A DNA stretch of 64,000 nt from Oscillospiraceae bacterium (GTDB lineage Bacteria > Bacillota > Clostridia > Oscillospirales > Acutalibacteraceae): assembly GCA_015065765.1 (NCBI GenBank), contig SVPP01000002.1, forward strand, positions 98,783 to 162,782, given 5' to 3'. Shown here piece by piece: positions 10,115 through 18,763 of this stretch. The translations under genes were made by a program, and so were the position numbers. The stretch's first letter is position 1. Each line of letters opens with the position of its first letter. The notes below the pieces were generated by a model. The model was not told where the DNA came from. It saw only the letters and a program-made list of their open reading frames with translations, and searched no databases.

Positions 10115-12106
10115 TTACTCTCCTTTCACAATTCTCAAAGCCATGTCTGTTGCAGTTGGTTTTTCGCCGATGTAATATGTTCCGTAAGGTGAAGATGTAA
10201 ACTCTTGTTCATCGTAAGCTTTACCTGTAATAGGGTCAAACCACTGATAAGTGTAAACTGTGTCAGGTTCAAGGTTTCCCACAGTACCTGTTTTGATTCC
10301 GGCATAACCTTTTGCATTTGCTCTTTCTGCTACAGAAGGATCTGTGAATGAGTAGAAATAAAGTACGATTTCTGTGTTGTCAGAATTGCTTGCACAGGTG
10401 TAATAAACACCGATGGAGGGAGAAAAGTATGCCGGATTATCAAAGCGGGGAATCAGATTGTACCACTCTGTTTTTTCAAGGAAAGAGCGCATATATCCTG
10501 ATTGGTAGGAGCTTGCATACTCAAGGGAATCCTGCCATGTGGCATTTTTCTTTTCTTCGCTCGTGATTGTGTCAACACCATCAGAGCTGTCATTTTCTTC
10601 GTCATAAATGTTGAGATAACTCCATGTATCATGGCCACCCCAGCCGTAGCCGTACATTCCGTTAAGATATGCTGTCCAGCCCTGCATTCTTGCACCGAAG
10701 TTTTTTGTCCAGAGGTAGCAATACTGACCCTCGTAGTTTACAACGGGTTTTCCCTGAGAATTGTACCAGAGATCTTTTTCTCTGCTGAAATCGCTTTGCT
10801 CTGTTTTTGACGGTGTCCACTGTGCGGCGTAGAAATTATGCTCCTTTACGTCGCGGAAGCATGAGGGCATGGCGTCGTTATTGTAAACAGTGCATTTGTC
10901 ACTCGCACCACGTCCGTTACCATATGCGGCAGTTGCACCTGTGTTTTCCTGATGGGCCGTAAGCGGATGGTCATAGGCATCATATTTTGCGATGTACTGT
11001 GCCACCAGCTTGTAAGGGTTATTTATGTGATTCCAGTCGGGATGAGTTGTTTCGCTCCAGTAGAAATCGTTATCTACCTCTTGTCCCAGTGTCCACATGA
11101 CAGGATATGCACCGTATCTTGCAACCCAGTAACGTGACAGCTTTTCAAGATATTTTTTCGCCTGATCAGATATTTCTCTCATTCCGTCAGCGATGGTTTT
11201 GTCAGAGTAGCCGCCGTTGTTGGCAATAAGCAACTCCATAGAGTAGGGGAAGAAGAATTGTGCGTTTGCATGTACAAGTCCGTTGTCAGCGATGATTTTA
11301 AATTTTTCATCGTAGTTTCTGAGACCTGCAATTTCGTACTCAGCAATACCGTTTGCCAAGTCGAAAGTAGCTCCGATAGGCTCACTCTGGAAAACCGTAA
11401 AGCCCTGAGACACTCTCTTTTCGCAGATGGTTTTCACCATATCAACTGTTTCATCACCAAGACTCCAGTGGGTGTCGCCGAGATAAAAGAAGGGAGTGCC
11501 GTCAGCAAAGGTTAAATATTTTTTTCCGTAAGCTGTTGTGACAAAGCCGTGTTTGTAGATATCGAGGTTACCTGAATATTCAGTGCAGACGACTTTACCT
11601 GTTTTTGAGTGAAGAGACGTATTTTCTTCGTCTGTGCATACGGTTTTGTAATACCAGTCACCTGCGGCAGGACAGACAAAACGGATTTTCCATGTGTCTC
11701 CTCCATCCCAGAAAGCAGGGATTGTGTAGACTTTTCCGTCACCATATAGAAGGAGGTCAACATCAACATCCTCAAAGGGATTTGCATATTTCTTTTCGCT
11801 GATGAAAGAAATTTCTTCTGCCACCCAGGTTTCGGCAGTAAGTGTTTGTTCAGGTGTTATATCAATATCACCTGAGATTTCCTGCCATGACGGAGTGAAT
11901 TCAGGTGCAGAGGGAATAGCTGTTTCATCGGTTTTGAATATTATGTTCCATGCCCTCCCTAAAAGACTCACGAAATTTGTGCCGTATTTTTCAAAAAACG
12001 TTACAATTGCAGGAAGACTCCGCCCTTCCGTTGTTGCCGAAGCGGGAAGAGAAAAAACAGAAACTAAAATTACAATGCTGAGAAACAATGAAATAATTTT
12101 TTTCAT
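10115..12106 (-). CDS. Secreted DUF5060/DUF4038-type glycoside hydrolase
   Basis: A 663-residue exported enzyme: signal peptide (about 1-25), an N-terminal beta domain (DUF5060-like), then a TIM-barrel region starting YLTFADGTPFFYLGDTHW, which is the hallmark of DUF4038 (the apiosidase/GH140-related group). VMWTLGQEVDNDFYW at the end of a barrel strand holds a probable catalytic Glu. The C-terminus resembles the 'collagen-binding' beta domain common in this family. It probably removes a sugar from plant or host glycans outside the cell. It starts 4 bases after the rRNA methyltransferase gene, preceded by AAGAGGTGA. Confidence 0.8.
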   Translation of the reverse strand: MKKIISLFLSIVILVSVFSLPASATTEGRSLPAIVTFFEKYGTNFVSLLGRAWNIIFKTDETAIPSAPEFTPSWQEISGDIDITPEQTLTAETWVAEEISFISEKKYANPFEDVDVDLLLYGDGKVYTIPAFWDGGDTWKIRFVCPAAGDWYYKTVCTDEENTSLHSKTGKVVCTEYSGNLDIYKHGFVTTAYGKKYLTFADGTPFFYLGDTHWSLGDETVDMVKTICEKRVSQGFTVFQSEPIGATFDLANGIAEYEIAGLRNYDEKFKIIADNGLVHANAQFFFPYSMELLIANNGGYSDKTIADGMREISDQAKKYLEKLSRYWVARYGAYPVMWTLGQEVDNDFYWSETTHPDWNHINNPYKLVAQYIAKYDAYDHPLTAHQENTGATAAYGNGRGASDKCTVYNNDAMPSCFRDVKEHNFYAAQWTPSKTEQSDFSREKDLWYNSQGKPVVNYEGQYCYLWTKNFGARMQGWTAYLNGMYGYGWGGHDTWSYLNIYDEENDSSDGVDTITSEEKKNATWQDSLEYASSYQSGYMRSFLEKTEWYNLIPRFDNPAYFSPSIGVYYTCASNSDNTEIVLYFYSFTDPSVAERANAKGYAGIKTGTVGNLEPDTVYTYQWFDPITGKAYDEQEFTSSPYGTYYIGEKPTATDMALRIVKGE

Positions 12107-12110
12107 AAAA

Positions 12111-13463
12111 TCACCTCTTGATTAATGCGACTGTCTCACAATGTGCCGTGCGTGGGAAGAGGTCTACGGGTGTGGCTTCGATTACATTGAAGTTATAGTT
12201 TTTGAAAATTTCGCAATCTCTTGCAAGCGTTGCAGGATCGCAGGAAACGTAGACAACTCTTTCGGAGTTGAATTCCGAGATTGTTTCAATAAGTTTTGGT
12301 GTCAGACCTTTTCTTGGTGGATCCACTATGATTATATCTGCTTTTATATTTTTTTCTTTCAGAACCTCTGCTGCTTTCTCCGCATCACCGCAGATAAATT
12401 CTGTGTTTTCTCTGCCGTTCAGTTCTGCATTTTCTTTTGCGTCCGCAATGGCTTCAGGGATGATTTCAACACCAATCAATCTTTCTGCATCTTTTGCTGT
12501 GCAGAGTCCGATTGTGCCTGTGCCACAGTAAAGGTCAATTACGTTTTTACCTTTGACGTCGCCCATGTATTCTTTTGCTTTTTCGTAAAGCTTCTGAGCC
12601 TGAAGTCGGTTGACCTGATAAAATGAAAGGGGAGAGATTTTGATTTTTGTGCCGCAGAGAATATCTGTAATGTATCCTTTGCCGTAAAGATTTATGCACT
12701 TCTTTCCTAAAATCACATTTGTTTTTTCTGGATTTATGTTGAGCACAATTGATTTGATTTCAGGAAATTTTTCTGTCATAGTTTTCACAAGCTCATCCTG
12801 ATTTTTAATTTTCTTCTGTGTGGAAACAAGTGTGAGCATAACCTCATTTGTTGCTTCCGCTATGCGAAGATAAATATGTCTGAGTGTGCCTTTTCCTGTT
12901 CTTTCATCAAAAGAGGATATATTATTTTTCTCTGCCCATGCACATACTTCTTTTACGATTTCTGAAAAAATTTCAGGCTGGAGAAGACAATCATCACACG
13001 GGATGATTTCGTGTGTTCTTGAGGCAAAAAAGCCTGCATAAAATTTTCCGTTTTCATTTTTTACGGGATATTGTGCTTTGTTTCTGTATCTTAAACTGCT
13101 GTCTGCAGAAATTATCGGTTTTAAGTTTATATTTTCAAAGTGTCCGATTCGCTCAAAAGCATCACGTACACCTGTTTCTTTTATTTTGATTTCATCTGAA
13201 TATTTTACATGGCGGTAAACACATCCGCCGCATTTTTTGAAAACACTGCAGTCGTTTTCCTGTCTTTTGGGAGAAGGGGTAATAATTTTTTCAATTTTGC
13301 CGATGTTATAATTTTTCTTTGATTTGATAATTTTTATTTCAAGCTCATCGCCTGTAACTCCGCCTGCTACAAAGCAGACAACACCATCAACCCTGCAGAC
13401 ACCGAAGCCTGAAGAGTTGATCGAATCTATATTCACTTTATGGCAACTGTTCTTTTCCGCCAT
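12111..13463 (-). CDS. TrmA/RlmD-family RNA (uracil-5-)-methyltransferase
   Basis: A 450-residue SAM-dependent methyltransferase that makes 5-methyluridine in 23S rRNA or tRNA. It has an N-terminal TRAM-like beta domain (about 1-60) and an iron-sulfur cysteine cluster in CSVFKKCGGC. It also has the SAM motif VIDLYCGTGTIGL, then IIVDPPRKGL and VVYVSCDPATLARD, where the Cys is the uracil nucleophile. Bacillus-type RlmCD relatives often carry both rRNA activities, so the exact uridine is uncertain. It heads the four-gene operon running to 8095, an odd partnership with secreted enzymes. Confidence 0.92.
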   Translation of the reverse strand: MAEKNSCHKVNIDSINSSGFGVCRVDGVVCFVAGGVTGDELEIKIIKSKKNYNIGKIEKIITPSPKRQENDCSVFKKCGGCVYRHVKYSDEIKIKETGVRDAFERIGHFENINLKPIISADSSLRYRNKAQYPVKNENGKFYAGFFASRTHEIIPCDDCLLQPEIFSEIVKEVCAWAEKNNISSFDERTGKGTLRHIYLRIAEATNEVMLTLVSTQKKIKNQDELVKTMTEKFPEIKSIVLNINPEKTNVILGKKCINLYGKGYITDILCGTKIKISPLSFYQVNRLQAQKLYEKAKEYMGDVKGKNVIDLYCGTGTIGLCTAKDAERLIGVEIIPEAIADAKENAELNGRENTEFICGDAEKAAEVLKEKNIKADIIIVDPPRKGLTPKLIETISEFNSERVVYVSCDPATLARDCEIFKNYNFNVIEATPVDLFPRTAHCETVALIKR

Positions 13464-13487
13464 AATTTATCCTTTCTATAAAGCAAG

Positions 13488-13511
13488 GTGAGGCTAATTG
13501 CTCAGCCCCAC
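13488..13511 (-). terminator. Possible weak terminator after lipase-like gene 2
   Basis: On the minus strand GTGGGGCTGA, GCAA loop, TTAGCCTCAC can form ten pairs including two G-U. The following tract is only moderately T-rich, so read-through into the methyltransferase operon is possible. Confidence 0.45.
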
Positions 13512-13535
13512 CCACCAGTAAATAATTATTTGATT

Positions 13536-15434
13536 TTATTCAGCCTTAAGGTTTCCGAGAAATTCGTTAAAAACATCTGAGAAGCCTCTGGGGCCTACGA
13601 GAGCATATACGATATCGTTAAGACCGCCAAGGATGAAATCGAGAGCCTTGTCAGCTGTTGTGGGCTCTGTAGGAGCGTCATAACGTCCGATTTCTACCAT
13701 GTAGTTGTAGAGTGCATCAATGATTTTGTCATCTTCAACACGATTATTGATTGTTCTGTCCATCATAGCTTCTGCATCTGCAACAAGCTTTGTGAGTTTT
13801 TCTGCCTGCTCTGCTGTAAGTGTAAGACCTTCGTATTCACCAGCAAGGAGAGCCTTTGCATCGGGAATGTAGTCTCTTTTGAGGTCCTTAATATTTCTTG
13901 ATTCGTTGAACTGAGGATACTTATCGTTGTGAACATCCTTTACTTCATCGAACACGATAGCGTAGCAAAGCTCAAGAGCTGTATCGTTCCATGTAAGCTC
14001 ATGTGTTTCGTCAACAAAACACCACGTAGTTTCAGGGAAAAGTGAAGTTGAAACGTCAAGTGATTTGTTAGGTGAAATGTGGTTGTGAGCGGGATCTGTA
14101 CATGTGGGATTTGTTGCTTTGTAGTCAATGGGAAGCTGCTGACCTGCAGGTGCATATGTTACGCCAACACCTGTTGAAGAAATCTGAATGATTTCGTCAG
14201 AGTTTGTTGTTTCTGAAGATGCGAAGAACTGGAAGAACACAAAGTCGCTTGTCTGTTCACCGAAGCCCATGTCATAGCCGCAGATGAAGTAGAATTCCAC
14301 ACCATACTCGTCACGGCACTTGTAGAGTGTTTCTTTAAGGTTGCCCTGAATCTTGTGGTATTCGTCGCACTGAGCCTTGATATTCTTCATATCTTCACCT
14401 GCAAAATATTTTGCAGCGATTGCATCGTATCTGTTCTGAGGAACAAGTGAGAAGAATGATGTTGTTGTGCAGATAAGGTTTTCCACAACTGCTGTAAGAG
14501 CCTGGTCAATGAATTCTCTGAGAACGGGTTTGGGGAAGAGTCTGAGAGCGATGTTTACAAGGTTGCCCCAGGGCTCACCAACAAGACCGGCAATGATACC
14601 GTTGTAGAGAAGATCAGGAGCTTTATCTGTATATTTGAGCTCAAGAAGGTCAGCAAAAACATCACTGCCGTCCCATGCACCAACGATTGAAATAACTTTT
14701 TCAACGTCTTTCTTCTCGCCGTATTTTGCAAGATATGCACTTGTAACTGTGGCACCCATGCTCATGGGAACGATGATAACTTTATCAGCGCCTGTTTCTT
14801 TCTTTACAACATTTGTGATGAAATCATCAAGACCGTCAGCTTCTTTGAGTGTGTAAGAGAAAGCTGAGTAGTTGTAGCAGTAAACGTTTTCTTCACCGAT
14901 AACGTCGATAAGTTCCTGACAAGGGATTCTCTTAAGGAAAATTTCTTTACCTTCAGTACCTTTTTCGCCGTACATTTTCTCGTAGTTGGCAAGGTTTGTT
15001 CTGAAGTTGGGAGTTTCAACGTTTGCGGGAGGATTGCCGTTTTCGTCAAGTTTGCAGAATTCGAAGAGCATGTCTACAAGGTCTGCAAGAGCTGCGTCTG
15101 AAACAAGGTTCTTACCAACGAGAAGTGTAAGGATAAGGGGACCTGCAGCCTTAACGAGAGTGAGAATGTTCTCAAAAGAACCAAGGTCAAGGTTTACACC
15201 GATAAGGTTCCAATGTGAAATTTCATTACCGTCTGCGTCATAAGCATATGTTTCTGACTGACCGATACCGGGGAGAAAAACAACGGGAGTATATTTTCCG
15301 TCTTTCTTTTCCGCAAGGTCTGCTACATCGCTGAGAGAGTCAACCTCTGTAGCGAAAACGCTTGACATGCCTGCAACTGCAAATGTAGAAACAAGCAGTG
15401 CTACGCAAAGTACAATTGATATAACTTTTTTCAT
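13536..15434 (-). CDS. Secreted lipase/acyltransferase-like alpha/beta hydrolase (paralogue 2)
   Basis: A 632-residue exported protein. After the signal peptide, TPVVFLPGIGQSETYAYD resembles an oxyanion strand and VIIVPMSMGATVTSAYLAKYG a nucleophile elbow (xSxG with Ser). A late DVSTSLFPETTWCFV and the His in ETHELTW match equivalents in the paralogue at 8095, so a Ser-His catalytic pair is plausible. It has about 130 extra C-terminal residues, mostly helical, with no anchor motif. Secreted lipase or cell-surface esterase is an inference. AGGAGG precedes the start and a good promoter lies upstream. Confidence 0.7.
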   Translation of the reverse strand: MKKVISIVLCVALLVSTFAVAGMSSVFATEVDSLSDVADLAEKKDGKYTPVVFLPGIGQSETYAYDADGNEISHWNLIGVNLDLGSFENILTLVKAAGPLILTLLVGKNLVSDAALADLVDMLFEFCKLDENGNPPANVETPNFRTNLANYEKMYGEKGTEGKEIFLKRIPCQELIDVIGEENVYCYNYSAFSYTLKEADGLDDFITNVVKKETGADKVIIVPMSMGATVTSAYLAKYGEKKDVEKVISIVGAWDGSDVFADLLELKYTDKAPDLLYNGIIAGLVGEPWGNLVNIALRLFPKPVLREFIDQALTAVVENLICTTTSFFSLVPQNRYDAIAAKYFAGEDMKNIKAQCDEYHKIQGNLKETLYKCRDEYGVEFYFICGYDMGFGEQTSDFVFFQFFASSETTNSDEIIQISSTGVGVTYAPAGQQLPIDYKATNPTCTDPAHNHISPNKSLDVSTSLFPETTWCFVDETHELTWNDTALELCYAIVFDEVKDVHNDKYPQFNESRNIKDLKRDYIPDAKALLAGEYEGLTLTAEQAEKLTKLVADAEAMMDRTINNRVEDDKIIDALYNYMVEIGRYDAPTEPTTADKALDFILGGLNDIVYALVGPRGFSDVFNEFLGNLKAE

Positions 15435-15475
15435 CTTTCTACCTCCTAAGTTTTAGGATAAATTTATACCTATAA

Positions 15476-15504
15476 ATAATATCATATTTAAAACGAAAAT
15501 ACAA
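15476..15504 (-). promoter_or_regulatory. Promoter of lipase-like gene 2
   Basis: Minus-strand TTGTAT (15504-15499), 17 bases, TATTAT (15481-15476). Confidence 0.65.
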
Positions 15505-15509
15505 TATGT

Positions 15510-18500
15510 TTATTTGTAAATTTTAAATGTTTTTACTTCGCCCGGTTTAAGAAGGAAGGTGAAAGAGTTGCCTTTTACAGTTAATTCTTTTTCCTCATCT
15601 TCCATCATGTTGCACTCGACAATTTTTGTCGCGTCAAAGCCCAGATAAGCGGTAACATTTCCCCTTTGCTTTTTACACTCATAGAATCTGAGAATGTAAC
15701 CGTCTTCTGACTGCGATTTTTTGAGAGCATCAACAACGATGTTGTTCTTATCAAAAGAAATAAAGGATTTTTCACTTTCAAGAGAGCCTTTTTTTGCAGT
15801 TTTTCTGAAGCCCTCAAGAGGAAGATTGAGAGAGAAGGCTTCCTCTATCGTTGATTCTGACCATGTGCCTGAGTGAGGATAGAAACTGTAGACAAAGGTG
15901 TTTATACCATGGTCTGAAGTTCTGTCAGGACAGTTAGGTGAACGCATGAGAGTAATTCTCATCCTGTTTTCAAAAATATCATATCCGTACTTGGAATCGT
16001 TGAGAATACTTACACCGTAGTTTCCTTCGGAAAGATCAGCCCATTTGTGAGCCGAAACCTCAAATTTTGCAAGGTCATAAGAGGTTGTGTAATGTGTAGG
16101 TCTTTCAATTGAGCCGTGTGCGATTTCGTATGTTGCCTTTGTCGAAAGAATGTCCGTAAGGAAAGCGGCTTTCAGAATCTTTTCTGTTTCGTGCCAGTCA
16201 ACCTCGGTTTCAAAATCAAGATGAGAAGAGTTTCTTCTGAGAAGAATTTTCTGAGTGATTGTTGATTTGTTGAACTTTCTTGTGATTCGGATGCCCGCTT
16301 TTTCACCATCATCGGGAATAACCTTTATCTCTTCAGCATCAATTAAATCCCAGAATTTTTTCTGATAATTTATTTCAAGATTCCATGCACTTTCATGGAT
16401 GGGTTTATCCTGGAAAATCGTGAGAAGATTGCTTTTGCCTGAGAGAGTTTCTCTGTCGTTTTCTTTGTCGTAAATTGATGTGATAAGACCGTTTTTGTCA
16501 AAGCGGACACGAAGCTTTTCATTTTCAATGATTTTTTCAGTAGCTCTGACCGCCTTGAATTTATTTTTGATTTCGTCACAAGAGAAAATTTTATATCCCA
16601 TTGGCGGAACATTTTCAGCATAGAATGTAGTGCCGTCAACTGTAACATATCCGCTTCTTTCAAATGAAAGGAGATTCCATACAATGAATGAATCTTTTTC
16701 TGCGGACACATGTGAATTGATTTTTTCAAGTATATCTGATTTTATTTCTCCTGCTTCTGCCATCAGCTTTTCAAAAACATTTTTAGCATCAATGTGAGCC
16801 TCATGAATTGATGTGCCGGGGAGAGTATCGTGGAACTGATTTTTAAGAAGAAGTTTCCAGATTTCCTCAAGCTTTTCTTTGGGATATTTTTCGCCCGAAA
16901 TGTTTTCAAGAATTGATGCTAACATTTCAGTTCTTGTTACGAGTAATTCGCTCTGTCTGTTATATTTTTTGATGATTGCCTGAGAGGTGTATGTACCTCT
17001 GTGGTTTTCATAGTACATTTCGTCATACCATGTAGGCAGTTTGTCACGCACTTTTTCTGCTTCCTTGAAAAATTCAGAAACAGGAGCTTGTTTTACCTTT
17101 GGTATTCCGGGGACAGAGCCGTATCTCTCAGCTCTTTCAACCATGCTGTATGTACATCCGCCGCCGCCGTCACCGTAGCCGTACATACCGATTGTTGCGG
17201 GGAAAACATCGGACTGAGAGTTTTTCTCGTCAAAAGCAATAATGTCGTCTGCTTCACATTCACCGCCGTAGCCCTTGCCTTTAACAATGTGAGCGAGGAC
17301 CTCGCTGCCGTCCTGGCCTTTCCATTTGAACGTGGAAACGGGGAAGGGATTTACGTCCTGATTTGCAAGTTTTGCACTGACAAAATATTTCATGCCGCTT
17401 CGTCTGATAATCTGCGGTAGTGCCCATGAGAAACCAAAGCAGTCAGGAAGCCAGTATGTGTCGCTCTCAACACCGAATTCGTTTCTGAAAAATTCTCTGC
17501 CGTAAAGCAGCTGACGGATGAGAGATTCACCATTTGCAACGTTTGTGTCAGCTTCAACCCATGAGTTGCCCTCGATAATCCATTTTCCCTCCTTGATTTT
17601 TTCTTTGATTCTCTCATATAATTCAGGGTAATGGTTTTTAAGGAAGTCATAGAGAATAGCCTGACTCTGTGTGAAAACCATGTCAGGATATCTGTCCATA
17701 AGCTCAAGGTTGTTCGCCATTGTGCGTGCAGTTTTTCTGACCGTTTCCCTTACTTCCCAGAGCCATGCGATGTCAATGTGACAGTGACCGGTCATGTAGA
17801 CAGTTGATGTGGGAATATAAGAAATCTTTTTAAGCTGTTCATCAAGATACTTCTTTGCTTTTACAATTGATGCTCTGCCTCTTTCTTTATCAAAGTCAAA
17901 GTCTATCATATGAACAGAATCATCAAGAGCCTCGTAAAGACGCGCGTTTATGTATCTGTCTTCAACAAAGGGGAGAGCACCCCATATTGTGTTGATGTCA
18001 TAGATATAGCTTTCGCATACGGGATCGACGGCAACTATACGCGCCTTTTCCATTGTATATGTTTCTTCTGTTGCGCCTTCCATTGCGAAATCGCAGAAAC
18101 CTGCGGAGTTAAGAGCGTTTTCAATTTCGATGTGGATTTTCTGTCCCGCTTTTTCGTATACAGGCAGGAATATCTGGTCACGGTTTACCCAGCCGAATTT
18201 CATGTTTGAACTGACGGCTCCTACGATTTTACCGTCAACTCTTACAATTGCTTCACCACCGAAATTGATTTCGAGATAAAGCTTTTTGTTTGTAAGCTCC
18301 TCAGGAATTACAAAATCTGCAGAAAACCATGTTGTTCTGTGGTATCCTGTTTTCCATTCATCACCGAGATGTCTTGTTTTTTCGGTGCCTTCCCATTTTT
18401 CGAGAACTCCGTAATCACTGTGAATGCCCTCGATTGTATGCCACTCGTCTATATTGCAGATATCCGTTATAAGAAAGGAGGGAACCTGTTTTATCATGTC

Positions 18501-18530
18501 AAATAGTACACCTGTTTTTATAGTTTTCAT
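15510..18530 (-). CDS. GH38 alpha-mannosidase
   Basis: A 1006-residue cytoplasmic enzyme without a signal peptide that hydrolyses terminal alpha-mannosides. The GH38 zinc site is visible: HCHIDIAWLW (His and Asp ligands), the nucleophile Asp in YWLPDCFGFSWALPQI, and a later His in NQFHDTLPGTSIHEAH. A long C-terminal beta region follows. The start at 18530 is taken because AGGAGGTGAT ends four bases before its ATG; the upstream in-frame GTG at 18539 lies within that site. It has its own promoter. With manA, nagA and the sialidase-like protein further on it suggests use of host glycans. Confidence 0.95.
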   Translation of the reverse strand: MKTIKTGVLFDMIKQVPSFLITDICNIDEWHTIEGIHSDYGVLEKWEGTEKTRHLGDEWKTGYHRTTWFSADFVIPEELTNKKLYLEINFGGEAIVRVDGKIVGAVSSNMKFGWVNRDQIFLPVYEKAGQKIHIEIENALNSAGFCDFAMEGATEETYTMEKARIVAVDPVCESYIYDINTIWGALPFVEDRYINARLYEALDDSVHMIDFDFDKERGRASIVKAKKYLDEQLKKISYIPTSTVYMTGHCHIDIAWLWEVRETVRKTARTMANNLELMDRYPDMVFTQSQAILYDFLKNHYPELYERIKEKIKEGKWIIEGNSWVEADTNVANGESLIRQLLYGREFFRNEFGVESDTYWLPDCFGFSWALPQIIRRSGMKYFVSAKLANQDVNPFPVSTFKWKGQDGSEVLAHIVKGKGYGGECEADDIIAFDEKNSQSDVFPATIGMYGYGDGGGGCTYSMVERAERYGSVPGIPKVKQAPVSEFFKEAEKVRDKLPTWYDEMYYENHRGTYTSQAIIKKYNRQSELLVTRTEMLASILENISGEKYPKEKLEEIWKLLLKNQFHDTLPGTSIHEAHIDAKNVFEKLMAEAGEIKSDILEKINSHVSAEKDSFIVWNLLSFERSGYVTVDGTTFYAENVPPMGYKIFSCDEIKNKFKAVRATEKIIENEKLRVRFDKNGLITSIYDKENDRETLSGKSNLLTIFQDKPIHESAWNLEINYQKKFWDLIDAEEIKVIPDDGEKAGIRITRKFNKSTITQKILLRRNSSHLDFETEVDWHETEKILKAAFLTDILSTKATYEIAHGSIERPTHYTTSYDLAKFEVSAHKWADLSEGNYGVSILNDSKYGYDIFENRMRITLMRSPNCPDRTSDHGINTFVYSFYPHSGTWSESTIEEAFSLNLPLEGFRKTAKKGSLESEKSFISFDKNNIVVDALKKSQSEDGYILRFYECKKQRGNVTAYLGFDATKIVECNMMEDEEKELTVKGNSFTFLLKPGEVKTFKIYK

Positions 18531-18548
18531 TAGTATCACCTCCTGAAA

Positions 18549-18577
18549 AATATATCATACAAAGCTTAAGATGTCAA
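18549..18577 (-). promoter_or_regulatory. Promoter of the alpha-mannosidase gene
   Basis: Minus-strand TTGACA (18577-18572), 17 bases, TATATT (18554-18549). The transcript leader is very short and consists mainly of the Shine-Dalgarno. Confidence 0.8.
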
Positions 18578-18667
18578 TTTCTTGTCTCTGAAAAGGAAAA
18601 AATATATGTTTTTGTGCAATATTGCAGAAAACATATAAATTTTTTCATCTTTTTTGAAATAAATTAT

Positions 18668-18696
18668 TGAAATTTTCCAAAACGCGTGATATAATG
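18668..18696 (+). promoter_or_regulatory. Promoter of the EF-G-like gene
   Basis: TTGAAA (18668-18673), 17 bases, TATAAT (18691-18696). Confidence 0.8.
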
Positions 18697-18763
18697 GTGA
18701 GGTATTACGGCTGCAAAATAAAATTGTGTGTGCAGCAAAAGAGGATACAAAGGAGGAATTTAG

